Assembly (NCBI GenBank): GCA_029267355.1
Contig: JAJUJA010000009.1
Coordinates: forward strand, 1-34,378
Direction of reading: 5' to 3'
Source of the DNA: Elusimicrobiota bacterium
Lineage (GTDB): Bacteria; Elusimicrobiota; Elusimicrobia; Elusimicrobiales; UBA9959
Length of the DNA: 34,378 nucleotides
The notes below the pieces were generated by a model. It worked only from the letters and a program-made list of their open reading frames with translations, made no database searches and was not told the DNA's origin. Shown here piece by piece: positions 24,667 through 32,646 of the stretch (its first letter is position 1; every line of letters begins with the position of its first letter). The translations under genes and the position numbers were made by a program.

Positions 24667-25242
24667 TTATTCAAGAGCTTTTATAAGCTCTCTTACGGTA
24701 GACACTCCGTCTTTTCTGAGCATAACCGTAAAATGCTCAAAAATCTTTCTTGTCATTTCTATATCGCTTGAAGCCCTGTGCCAATTTTCGCATGAAATTC
24801 CGAGACGCTTGGCGACTTCGCCCAGTCTGTTGCTTCTGAACTGCCCGAGCTTCACAGCCATTCTCCACGTATCCACGCAAGGAAAGGAGGGGAACTTAAA
24901 ACCTGCCCTTTCAAATTCTTTTTCAAGAAAAGCTATGTCAAAATTTACATTATGCCCCACCAGGATTGAGCCTTCAAGTCTGGATATTATAGCCGGAATA
25001 AGCGTATGAAAAAGCGGTTTATCGGCCACCATTTTATCGTCTATGCCGTTGAGCTTGACCACATCCGGCGGTATGGGAGTTTGCGGATTTACAAGTGAGG
25101 AAAAAAAATAAACCTTTTTAAAATTCCTGAATCCCGACATCGCTATTTCACAAATCCTGTCTTTTTTGCTTGAAAGGCCTGTGGTCTCCAGATCTATGAA
25201 AGTAAAAAGCGCGTCTTCTATAAGCATGCTCTTCAAATTCAT
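24667..25242 (-). CDS. DnaQ-like 3'-5' exonuclease (DEDDh)
   Basis: This 191-residue protein is an RNase T/DnaQ-fold exonuclease. The four acidic residues and the histidine of the DEDDh set are visible: D17 and E19 in FIDLETTG, D102 in GHNVNFD, and H155 with D160 in HRASSD. It is a stand-alone exonuclease without polymerase, helicase or UvrC domains, so it could be a proofreading-subunit paralogue or a general single-strand DNA or RNA trimming enzyme. Its ATG overlaps the macro-domain gene stop by four bases (ATGA). I do not assign dnaQ, because many genomes have several such proteins. Confidence 0.88.
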   Translation of the reverse strand: MNLKSMLIEDALFTFIDLETTGLSSKKDRICEIAMSGFRNFKKVYFFSSLVNPQTPIPPDVVKLNGIDDKMVADKPLFHTLIPAIISRLEGSILVGHNVNFDIAFLEKEFERAGFKFPSFPCVDTWRMAVKLGQFRSNRLGEVAKRLGISCENWHRASSDIEMTRKIFEHFTVMLRKDGVSTVRELIKALE

Positions 25243-25775
25243 AAAGCCGCCCTTTTTTTGGCATATTCAAAGGCCGAATTTTCATAAAAGACAAATATGA
25301 CTTTTTGCGGAAAATCGTTTTTTTTCAAAAAACCGCAAACCGCTTCAAATGCCGCGTCAAAAGCCTCTTTATAAGGGTAGAAATATACGCCTGTGCTTAT
25401 GGCAGGGAAAGCTACGCTTTTTAATTTTTTCTCAGCCGCGATGGCCAGCGATTTTTCATAGCATGAGGCAAGTTTTTCCCTTTCTCTGTAATTTCCGCCC
25501 CGCCAGACCGGCCCGACAGTATGTATTATCCAGGAAACGCCTTTCATTTCATAGGCCGGAGTAATTACCGCCTCGCCGGTTTCAAGCCTGCCTATCTCCT
25601 TTATTATTTCGCGGCATTTTTCATAAAGAGCGGGACCTGCAGCCCGATGTATAGCGCCGTCAACGCCTCCGCCGCCGGCAAGAGCCGGATTGGCGGCATT
25701 GACAACAGCATCGCAGGAAACATTTACGATATCGCCTTTCAGTATTGATATTCTCGAGCAAAGATTAAAATCCAT
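25239..25775 (-). CDS. Macro domain protein (ADP-ribose-binding, probable deacylase/hydrolase)
   Basis: The product of about 178 residues is a single macro domain. Visible marks are GDIVNVSCDAVVNAANP, the glycine-rich GGGGVDGAIHRAAG loop, HTVGPVW and the second loop FPAISTGVYFYP. Related stand-alone proteins such as E. coli YmdB deacetylate O-acetyl-ADP-ribose or remove ADP-ribose from proteins or nucleic acids. The frame can start at a TTG at 25784; I prefer the ATG at 25775, which lies within the end of the DUF3307 gene. Neither has a clear ribosome binding site, so coupling is likely. It overlaps the exonuclease gene by four bases. Confidence 0.9.
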   Translation of the reverse strand: MDFNLCSRISILKGDIVNVSCDAVVNAANPALAGGGGVDGAIHRAAGPALYEKCREIIKEIGRLETGEAVITPAYEMKGVSWIIHTVGPVWRGGNYREREKLASCYEKSLAIAAEKKLKSVAFPAISTGVYFYPYKEAFDAAFEAVCGFLKKNDFPQKVIFVFYENSAFEYAKKRAAL

Positions 25776-26472
25776 AATACACAAAGCGGGAAATCAGGCC
25801 GAAGATGCAGGAAAAAACTATGGATCCGTAGAAGTTTAACGAAGACACATCCATTATCCTTTTTCTTTTTACATAGAAAAATTGAACCAGCCATAAGGCA
25901 AGCAGCGCAATCCACCAATTGCCGGGCATCATAAAAAAAGCCCAGATGACTGCCCTTTCAAAGATCATGAAATATTTCTGGTCAAAACCGGGAAAAGAAG
26001 CCTCTAAAAAATCCTTTTCAAGAAAATAAAAAAACACTGTGGCAAAATGCGTAACTATAACCAGACATGAAAGCAGAAAAACCCATTTTTCGGGTATAAA
26101 ATCCGCTCCTGAAAAACTGAAAGGCGTAAACATGAAAATGGCATAGGCATGAGCGAACTGGTCGGCCAGAAAACTGAATGTGCTGTCGGGATACTTCAGC
26201 TTTTTTATGAGATATACCCTAAGCTCATCAACGCCGAAATGCACGGTCATAAGAGCCAAAAGAGCGAACCAGCCGCTGACTTGAAGAGAAAACAAATTGA
26301 ACCAGACTTGCCCGAGATAATCTCTCACAAGTATATAGGAAAAAACCGCATGAGTAAAAACATGCAGCAGCATTCCGGAAACAGCGCTTCTTTTGGCCCT
26401 GTTTATGTAATCAGTTTGAAAAGTAAAATCGGCCAGAAGATGAGCAAGAAAAAGACGCCAGAATATTTCCAT
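25765..26472 (-). CDS. DUF3307 family membrane protein
   Basis: This 235-residue protein has about six hydrophobic segments and starts with FLAHLLADFTFQTDYINRAKR followed by GMLLHVFTHAVF. This His/Asp/Gln pattern in the first helix and the second His-rich helix are what I recognise as DUF3307. The family function is unknown; members are often found near regulators or phage-related genes. Here it follows the cyclase gene with a 2-base gap and overlaps the macro-domain gene. The conserved His and Asp residues within membrane helices suggest ligand or ion binding, but that is inference. Confidence 0.8.
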   Translation of the reverse strand: MEIFWRLFLAHLLADFTFQTDYINRAKRSAVSGMLLHVFTHAVFSYILVRDYLGQVWFNLFSLQVSGWFALLALMTVHFGVDELRVYLIKKLKYPDSTFSFLADQFAHAYAIFMFTPFSFSGADFIPEKWVFLLSCLVIVTHFATVFFYFLEKDFLEASFPGFDQKYFMIFERAVIWAFFMMPGNWWIALLALWLVQFFYVKRKRIMDVSSLNFYGSIVFSCIFGLISRFVYYGF

Positions 26473-26474
26473 TT

Positions 26475-28619
26475 TTATTTGCTTGTCAGGTTAAATACAC
26501 CGTCAAAGCTTTCCTCTCCCCTGATAATGCGGCCGCAAAGCTCAAGGTAAAAGGCAGAAGGACCGTCTTTCGGGTCTGCCTCAATTGCAGCCTTAAAACA
26601 TTTGCCTGCCTTTTCATAGTCCTTATTATAGAAATATTTAATGCCCTTTTCATATTCAGCGTAAAGAGGCAGTGATTCCTTGCCTTCGCTCAAAAGGCCG
26701 GCCGGCTCATAAACATCCACCGGCAGAGCCTTGCCGACAACTCTTATTGAGCCGAGAAATCTGGCGTATATTTCGTCTTTAGCCTCTTCATATACATCCC
26801 TGCTCACCATGATTTTGGAATGAAAGAACTTATTGGCCCCTTCCAGCCTTGAGGCAAGGTTTACATTGTCGCCGAGAACCGTGTAGGCAAATCTTGTGTT
26901 TGAACCCATATTGCCCACTACCATAGGTCCAGAGTTTATGCCTACCCTCACGCTTATACGCTCATTTTCGCTTACGGTTTTGTTTAACTCTTCCACTTTT
27001 TTTATGCAGTCAATGGCGGTTTTGCAGGCCAGCGTCCTGTGTTTTTGCTGATCAAGCGGAGCGTTCCAGAAAGCCATTATGCAGTCGCCTATATATTTGT
27101 CCACTACGCCGTCATGTTTGTGCACAATTTCCGTAAGCTCTGAAAGATAATAGTTCAGCTTTTTGGTAAGATCCTCAGGGCTCAGTCTTTCGCTCATAGT
27201 GGTAAAGCCGGCTATATCCATATAAAAAACCGTCATATCGCGCCTTTCGCCGCCCAGAACGAGCTTTGAAGGGTCCTGAGTTATTATCTCAACGACCTTA
27301 GGCGAGAGATACTGTGAAAAAGTGTTTTTTATCCATTTCTTTTCCCTGCCTTCAACTATTGACTTGTACGCCATCACATACATGTATGACACCAGCAAGC
27401 CGACAAAATAAGGCATAAAATCCATATCCCAGTTTTTCTTCAATGAAAGAACGCTTAAAGCGCCGATAAAAAAAGCTGCGGCAATGACGGACCATGTTAT
27501 AGTTTTGATTTTCCTGGGCTGAAGAATTATCGGGAGCCAGACGGCAGATATCAGCAAAGAAAATCTGAACCACAAACTTACAGGCCTTAAATAATCCCCT
27601 TTCATTAAATTATCTATCAATGTGGCATGAAACTCCACTCCGGGAGTCAAAGGACTGAAAGGGTTTGGATAATGGTCAAAGGCGGCTGTGGCGGTTGCGC
27701 CTATGAGAACTATGCCGTCCTTCAGGGCCTCTTTCTCCTCAGGGGAAAGTTTGTCCTCTATAATGTCAGCTGCCGAAATATGCCTGAAAGGAGAATAATA
27801 AAGGCCATCTTCTTTTCCTTCAAACTCTTTTCTGCCGCGATGCTTGTACCTGTCCTTAGGAACTCTGAATTTTAGTCTCAATGTTTTATCCATCCATTCA
27901 GATGAAAGAACGTCCAGAGGCAAATCAGAATATACGGCATATGCTGCAAGACCGAGCAAAGGTATTCCGGAACTTTCCGCGCCATCGCGTTTTTTTGCGC
28001 CTAATTTCTCAAGGTCTTTATAGAGCAATACTTTCTGTTTATCGGGAGAATCTAAAAAATACGGAGGATAAAACGGATTCATCCTCCTTATATGTCCGTC
28101 GCTGTCCATGTGCGTATCAGCATGCGGCTGGGCCATATAGAGACTGTTTTCCATTATTCCTTTTATAGGTTTCTTAATCTCAAGATTTTCTATTGTAAGC
28201 AGATTTATTGTTCTTGCATATTTTTTCAGCGCCGAAATCAGGGCGGCGTCATTCTCTGGATTATCCCTGTCTTTATCAAAAAACAGCACGTCAAAACCCA
28301 CAACTTTGACCTTATACTTTTCAAGATTGGCCAGAAGCGGAGCATAGTATCTTCTCTTGAACGGCCAGCCGTATTTTTGAGTGCTGAATTCGTCTATGGC
28401 CACTATGCTTATCTTTGAATCGGCTTCCAGGGCGAGGCCCAGAGAATCAGCTATGCCCGCAAAGGCCGGAGCTACAAACTTAAAATCAGACCATTTTCTT
28501 TCAAGAGAGCGGAGAGGGTTCAGATAGTCCCCCAGAAAAATAGAAAATATCAGCAGAAAAAATGTCCACGGTATGCCGAACTTCATTAAGGTTTTCAATT
28601 CGCTTTTTTTATTAATCAT
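26475..28619 (-). CDS. CHASE2-domain class III adenylate/guanylate cyclase
   Basis: This 714-residue membrane cyclase has an N-terminal membrane helix (about 14-30), an extracytoplasmic CHASE2 sensor (about 40-345, including ISIVAIDEFSTQKYGWPFKR and GFDVLFFDKD), three membrane helices (about 350-367, 373-392, 401-418) and a cytoplasmic class III cyclase domain (about 455-650). The two metal-binding Asp are D468 (FYMDIAGFT) and D512 (YIGDCIMAFW). A Lys in VDKYIGD and Asp in TVLGDNVNLASRLE fit an active adenylate cyclase, so cAMP is the likely product. The last 50 residues look like a TPR-type helical pair. GGGGAG precedes the ATG; it lies 9 bases after the histidine kinase. No cAMP-binding regulator is in the window. 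Confidence 0.93.
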   Translation of the reverse strand: MINKKSELKTLMKFGIPWTFFLLIFSIFLGDYLNPLRSLERKWSDFKFVAPAFAGIADSLGLALEADSKISIVAIDEFSTQKYGWPFKRRYYAPLLANLEKYKVKVVGFDVLFFDKDRDNPENDAALISALKKYARTINLLTIENLEIKKPIKGIMENSLYMAQPHADTHMDSDGHIRRMNPFYPPYFLDSPDKQKVLLYKDLEKLGAKKRDGAESSGIPLLGLAAYAVYSDLPLDVLSSEWMDKTLRLKFRVPKDRYKHRGRKEFEGKEDGLYYSPFRHISAADIIEDKLSPEEKEALKDGIVLIGATATAAFDHYPNPFSPLTPGVEFHATLIDNLMKGDYLRPVSLWFRFSLLISAVWLPIILQPRKIKTITWSVIAAAFFIGALSVLSLKKNWDMDFMPYFVGLLVSYMYVMAYKSIVEGREKKWIKNTFSQYLSPKVVEIITQDPSKLVLGGERRDMTVFYMDIAGFTTMSERLSPEDLTKKLNYYLSELTEIVHKHDGVVDKYIGDCIMAFWNAPLDQQKHRTLACKTAIDCIKKVEELNKTVSENERISVRVGINSGPMVVGNMGSNTRFAYTVLGDNVNLASRLEGANKFFHSKIMVSRDVYEEAKDEIYARFLGSIRVVGKALPVDVYEPAGLLSEGKESLPLYAEYEKGIKYFYNKDYEKAGKCFKAAIEADPKDGPSAFYLELCGRIIRGEESFDGVFNLTSK

Positions 28620-28628
28620 ATTTCTCCC

Positions 28629-30608
28629 CTATGCCGCCTTGAGCCTTATAAAAAACTCGCTGCCGCTTTTGCCGTCAGAAACTGCGCCCACATAGCCGCC
28701 GTGAGCCTGAGCGGCCGCCTTGGCTATGCTTAGCCCCAGTCCGAAACCTCTGGGGTCATAGCCGGTGAATTTCTCAAAAATCTTTTCAAGTTTGTCCTTG
28801 CTTATGCCCGGTCCGTAATCCCTGACGGATATAAAAATTTCTCCGCCTTCTCTTGCGGCGGAAAGCTTTATGACTCCGTTCTCAAAAGAAAATTTGCAGG
28901 CATTTGAAAGTATATTATCAACGGCCCTGGATAAAAGCATCTCATCAGCTTTTACTTTAATATCCGGCGGGCAATCCAGCTCAAGCTTGAGATTTTTCTC
29001 GGCCAGAACAGGGGAAAATCTTTCAGCCGTTTTTTTAAGAAACTCAAAAACTCCGAAGTTTGAAAGGTTAAGCTTGAAAGCCCCGCTTTCAAGCCGCGAC
29101 ATTTCCAGCACGCTTTCCACAAGCCTGAATATTCTTTCGCTTTCCTCTTCTATGCCTTTTATGTATTCCGCCGATTTCTGTTTATCGTTGAGATTTAGAG
29201 AAAGAAGTTTCGCATACCCCTGCATATTAAGAATAGGCGCCCTAACATCATGGGCTACAGAGCGGAAAAAATCTTCCCTGACAGCGCGGATTTTGGCCTC
29301 GGCGGTAATATCTCTGACAACTATAAAAATCAGCGGCTTCTCAAGCTGTGACGGCGAAACTTTGACGGATATTGAGTAAAAAGAGCCCTTTTCCCAGGCA
29401 AACTCCGAAGGCTTTCCCTTTGAGTATGCCGCAAGTTTAACGATAAGCAAAATGGCCCTTTGCGGAGTTTCGCCGGATTTTTTCAGCATCTCCTGCGCGG
29501 CCGGATTCCAGTAAACCGGTTCCCCGGTAAAATCAGCAAGTATTATCCCGTCGTTTATCAAGGCGGCCAGCAGGTCCATTTTCTCTTTTTCCCTGAAAAC
29601 TTTTTCAACCTGCAGCTGCTGGTATCTGTGAAGAGATTTCATCATTGAGTTAAAAGCGGAAATAAGAGTGTTTATCTCTTTTATTCTGGTATCAGGCTTT
29701 ACCTGCCTTGAGAAATCGTTTTTTGATATTCTCTCGGCGGCCGCTATAAGCCTGTTTATAGGCATGGATATATTCCCGGCCGCAGTAAGCGCCACGAAAT
29801 AAAATACCGTAAGCAGCAGTAAAAGCATAAACAGCAGCGAAGAAGACGCGAGATTCGTTTCTCTGAAGGCCTCGCTTTCAGGCTGAAGCGTAAGAGCGTA
29901 AAGATTGAGGTCCGCTACTCTGGCAAAAGCGCCGACATAATTTCTGTCGCTATCTGAAAGCCCCTTAAAAAAACCGGAACCGCCGTAAAGTTTTGAGGAA
30001 AGAGCGGAGAAACTCAAAGCCGGCGGAAAGCCTGAAAAGGAAAAAATTCTCCCCGACGGAGAGGCAAAATAAACCGAGCCGGATTTTCCTATTTTCTGCA
30101 TATACACCGAAGAAAATGTTTCCTTGAGATTTACGGCGGCATAAAGCAGTTTGCGGCCTGAGAGCGGATATATCACATCGGCCAGCGGCATATCGCCCAC
30201 TATCCTGAAATTCCCTATTATGGCATCCTTTTTGCCTGAGGGCATGGACTCTCTCACATAGGAGGCCAGATCCGAGTGGTCAAAAAATTTGTTCAGTAAA
30301 GGCGAACCGGCAGAACAGATCTTTTTGTCTTGCGAAAAAACAGCAATATATGAAAGATCAGGATTTTTTGAAAAAGCGTAGGAACATATCCTGTCCGCCG
30401 GCATTTGCTCATAGTTTGAAAGGCGAAGAGACAGCTGGGCCAGGCTTTCCTCCGCCATCCTGGCCGAGATCTCGGCTATGTTCAAGTGGTAGCGCAGTAT
30501 ATTTTCCTTGCCGGATGTCTGGTAAAAAATCAGGAAGATAAAAACAGGCAATACCGGTATAAAGCCTACCGAAAAAATTATGGAAAGGAATCTGTTTAAA
30601 ATCTTCAT
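28629..30608 (-). CDS. Membrane sensor histidine kinase (HAMP-PAS-HisKA-HATPase)
   Basis: The 659-residue kinase has an N-terminal membrane helix (about 10-28), a periplasmic sensor of about 225 residues (double-Cache-like), a second membrane helix (about 256-277), HAMP (about 278-330), PAS (about 345-435) and the kinase core. The H-box is SVAHDVRAP with H453. The N-box DNILSNACKFS is near 564-574, G1 is DYGPGI at 597-602 and G2 is GFGLGLS at 621-627. All catalytic elements look intact. The gene follows etfA by 15 bases without a good ribosome binding site. No response regulator is adjacent, so its partner must be encoded elsewhere. The placement before a CHASE2 cyclase suggests two membrane sensors made together. 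Confidence 0.95.
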   Translation of the reverse strand: MKILNRFLSIIFSVGFIPVLPVFIFLIFYQTSGKENILRYHLNIAEISARMAEESLAQLSLRLSNYEQMPADRICSYAFSKNPDLSYIAVFSQDKKICSAGSPLLNKFFDHSDLASYVRESMPSGKKDAIIGNFRIVGDMPLADVIYPLSGRKLLYAAVNLKETFSSVYMQKIGKSGSVYFASPSGRIFSFSGFPPALSFSALSSKLYGGSGFFKGLSDSDRNYVGAFARVADLNLYALTLQPESEAFRETNLASSSLLFMLLLLLTVFYFVALTAAGNISMPINRLIAAAERISKNDFSRQVKPDTRIKEINTLISAFNSMMKSLHRYQQLQVEKVFREKEKMDLLAALINDGIILADFTGEPVYWNPAAQEMLKKSGETPQRAILLIVKLAAYSKGKPSEFAWEKGSFYSISVKVSPSQLEKPLIFIVVRDITAEAKIRAVREDFFRSVAHDVRAPILNMQGYAKLLSLNLNDKQKSAEYIKGIEEESERIFRLVESVLEMSRLESGAFKLNLSNFGVFEFLKKTAERFSPVLAEKNLKLELDCPPDIKVKADEMLLSRAVDNILSNACKFSFENGVIKLSAAREGGEIFISVRDYGPGISKDKLEKIFEKFTGYDPRGFGLGLSIAKAAAQAHGGYVGAVSDGKSGSEFFIRLKAA

Positions 30609-30623
30609 TAAAAATCTGTCTAA

Positions 30624-31832
30624 TCAACCCCGCTTCAGGCCTTTGGCAAGCAGTTCAGAAAGTTTCGGCAGAACCTGATGAGCATCAGCCACAAAAGCGT
30701 ATTTGGCTGCGCCGAATATCATGGCATTGGGGTCTTTGTTCACGGCTATCACTATGTCAGAATTTTTCATGCCGACAAGATGCTGCACCGCGCCGGATAT
30801 GCCGAAGGCCATATACAATCTAGGGCTTACAGTGACTCCGCTTTGCCCAACTTGATGAGACTTCTCCTTAAAACCCAAATCTACAGCCGCCCTTGAAGCG
30901 CCGACTGCCGCGCCAAGCACTGAGGCAAGCTCTTCTATAAGCTTGAATTTTTCCTTGGTCTTCATTCCCCTGCCGCCTGAAACTATTATATTGGCGTTCT
31001 CTATCTTCATTGAGCCTGAACCCCTGTCAATTTTTCTTCTGAGAACCTTCACTCTTCTCATGTTTTTGTCTATCTTCAAATCTTCCCTTACAAGTATGGC
31101 TATCCTTCCGCTTTGGGCTGGAGACACCTTCATAACATTAGGCCTGACCGTGGCCATCTGCGGCCTGGAATTCGGCGAAAGTATATCGGCCATTATATTG
31201 CCGCCGAAGGCCGGTCTGGATTGAACAAGCAGTCCGTCTCTTACAGAAAGGGCCGTACAATCGGCTGTCAGTCCCACATACAGAGCGGAAGCTATTCTCG
31301 GAGCAAGATCCCTGCCCTTGACTGTTGCGCCGAACAAAACTACGGAAGGCTTGTGCTTGTTTATAAGGGCGCAAACGGCTGCCGAATAAATGTCGGTATT
31401 GTAAACGGTAAATTCCGGATTTTCGCAAAAGTAAACCTTGTCGGCTCCGTATTCGCCCAGCTCTCTTTCATAATTTCTGTTTTTCCCGGCAAGCACCACA
31501 GCGCAAAGCTCTTCCTTGAGGGCATCCGCTATTTTTCTGCCTTCGCTTAAAAGCTCAAAGGAAACCTTTCTTACCGGCCCCTCAGCTGAAAGATCTTCGC
31601 TGTCTTCAAGCTCAACAAAAACCCAGACGCCTTTGTAGGCGGAAAAATCCTTTGAGGCCGTATCCCTTTTTATTGAAATCGCCTCAACCGGACAGACCTG
31701 AACGCAGGCGCCGCATAAAGTGCAGGCGCTCATATTTACAACCGCTTTTTTGCCCGACATGCTCAAAGCCCCGAAAGGGCAAACAGCCACGCATTTGGTG
31801 CATCCTATACATTTGGCAGAAATCTCAAGCAT
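30624..31832 (-). CDS. etfA: Electron transfer flavoprotein alpha subunit fused to an N-terminal ferredoxin
   Basis: The 402-residue product begins with two [4Fe-4S] ferredoxin motifs: CIGCTKCVAVCP (C8, C11, C14, C18) and CTLCGACVQVCP (C37, C40, C43, C47). A full EtfA follows, with the FAD-binding C-terminal segment GQSGVTVSPRLYMAFGISGAVQHLVGM near residues 330-355 and NKDPNAMIF after it. Ferredoxin-EtfA fusions occur in anaerobic enzyme complexes such as caffeyl-CoA reductase and lactate dehydrogenase that use flavin-based electron bifurcation. The neighbours etfB and acyl-CoA dehydrogenase fit that model. Spacing to etfB is 14 bases. Reversible electron confurcation is the alternative reading of its role. 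Confidence 0.94.
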   Translation of the reverse strand: MLEISAKCIGCTKCVAVCPFGALSMSGKKAVVNMSACTLCGACVQVCPVEAISIKRDTASKDFSAYKGVWVFVELEDSEDLSAEGPVRKVSFELLSEGRKIADALKEELCAVVLAGKNRNYERELGEYGADKVYFCENPEFTVYNTDIYSAAVCALINKHKPSVVLFGATVKGRDLAPRIASALYVGLTADCTALSVRDGLLVQSRPAFGGNIMADILSPNSRPQMATVRPNVMKVSPAQSGRIAILVREDLKIDKNMRRVKVLRRKIDRGSGSMKIENANIIVSGGRGMKTKEKFKLIEELASVLGAAVGASRAAVDLGFKEKSHQVGQSGVTVSPRLYMAFGISGAVQHLVGMKNSDIVIAVNKDPNAMIFGAAKYAFVADAHQVLPKLSELLAKGLKRG

Positions 31833-31846
31833 ATTACTCTCCCTTT

Positions 31847-32638
31847 TTATTTTATGAAGCCTTCTTTTTTCATTATTTCAACTATTTTTTCAGCAGCCGC
31901 GGCCGCGGAAAGATTAAAAACCTGCGTCTCGGTTTCTTTTTTCGGCGGATATATCTTTGAAACCTGAGTAGGCGAACCCTTCAAGCCGAGATAATGGCTT
32001 TGAGCTTCCACATCCTGCGCGCTCCAGACATGAAATTTCTTCTTGGAAGCAGAATAGATCTGGGTGAAAGACGGATAAGCCTGGGGATGGTCCTTGGGCA
32101 TTATCATAGTGAAAAGAGCCGGAGCCCTGAGTTCAACCGTCTCGCTGCCGCCGTCTATATGCCTTTCAGCTATTATGGTTTTCCCTTCAATCTCCATATG
32201 TTCGCAGAATGTTACCTGAGGCAGGCCCAGCTGCTGAGCTATGCCCGGGCCGACCTGAGCGGTGTCGCCGTCTATGGCCTGCATGCCGCACATTATTATG
32301 TCTGCTTTCCCGATTTTCTTTATGGCCATTGAAAGCGCATATGATGTGGCCCATGTATCAGAACCGGCAAAGGCCGCATCGCTTAAAAGAACGCCTTCAT
32401 CGGCGCCGAGAGCCAAAGCCAGCTGCACAACTGCTTTTGCCTGGGGAGGTCCCATTGAAATTACCGTAACGCTGAACCCCGGATGTTTTTTCTTGAGATC
32501 AAGGGCGCTTTCCAGAGCGAAATGGTCATATGGATTCAAGATGCTGGGCACGCCCGTTCTTATCAAAGTGCCCGTCTCAGGATTTATTTTTACTTCAGTG
32601 GTGTCCGGCACCTGTTTTATGCAAACTATTATTTTCAC
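31847..32638 (-). CDS. etfB: Electron transfer flavoprotein beta subunit
   Basis: This 263-residue protein has the EtfB start (IIVCIKQVPDTTEVKIN), the LNPYDHFALESAL segment near 35-47, and the flavin/nucleotide-loop stretch CGMQAIDGDTAQVGP at about 117-131. It forms a heterodimer with the downstream ferredoxin-EtfA and takes electrons from or gives them to the acyl-CoA dehydrogenase encoded just upstream. The start is GTG at 32638, chosen because AGGAGG lies five bases upstream and the family N terminus fits exactly. The gap to the dehydrogenase gene is 8 bases. Confidence 0.95.
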   Translation of the reverse strand: MKIIVCIKQVPDTTEVKINPETGTLIRTGVPSILNPYDHFALESALDLKKKHPGFSVTVISMGPPQAKAVVQLALALGADEGVLLSDAAFAGSDTWATSYALSMAIKKIGKADIIMCGMQAIDGDTAQVGPGIAQQLGLPQVTFCEHMEIEGKTIIAERHIDGGSETVELRAPALFTMIMPKDHPQAYPSFTQIYSASKKKFHVWSAQDVEAQSHYLGLKGSPTQVSKIYPPKKETETQVFNLSAAAAAEKIVEIMKKEGFIK

Positions 32639-32646
32639 AAATCCTC

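Noticed and set aside
24667-25775. Macro domain and exonuclease as a DarT/DarG-type toxin-antitoxin or phage defence pair
   Set aside because: No ADP-ribosyltransferase or other toxin-like gene is adjacent, and both genes sit inside a metabolic operon.
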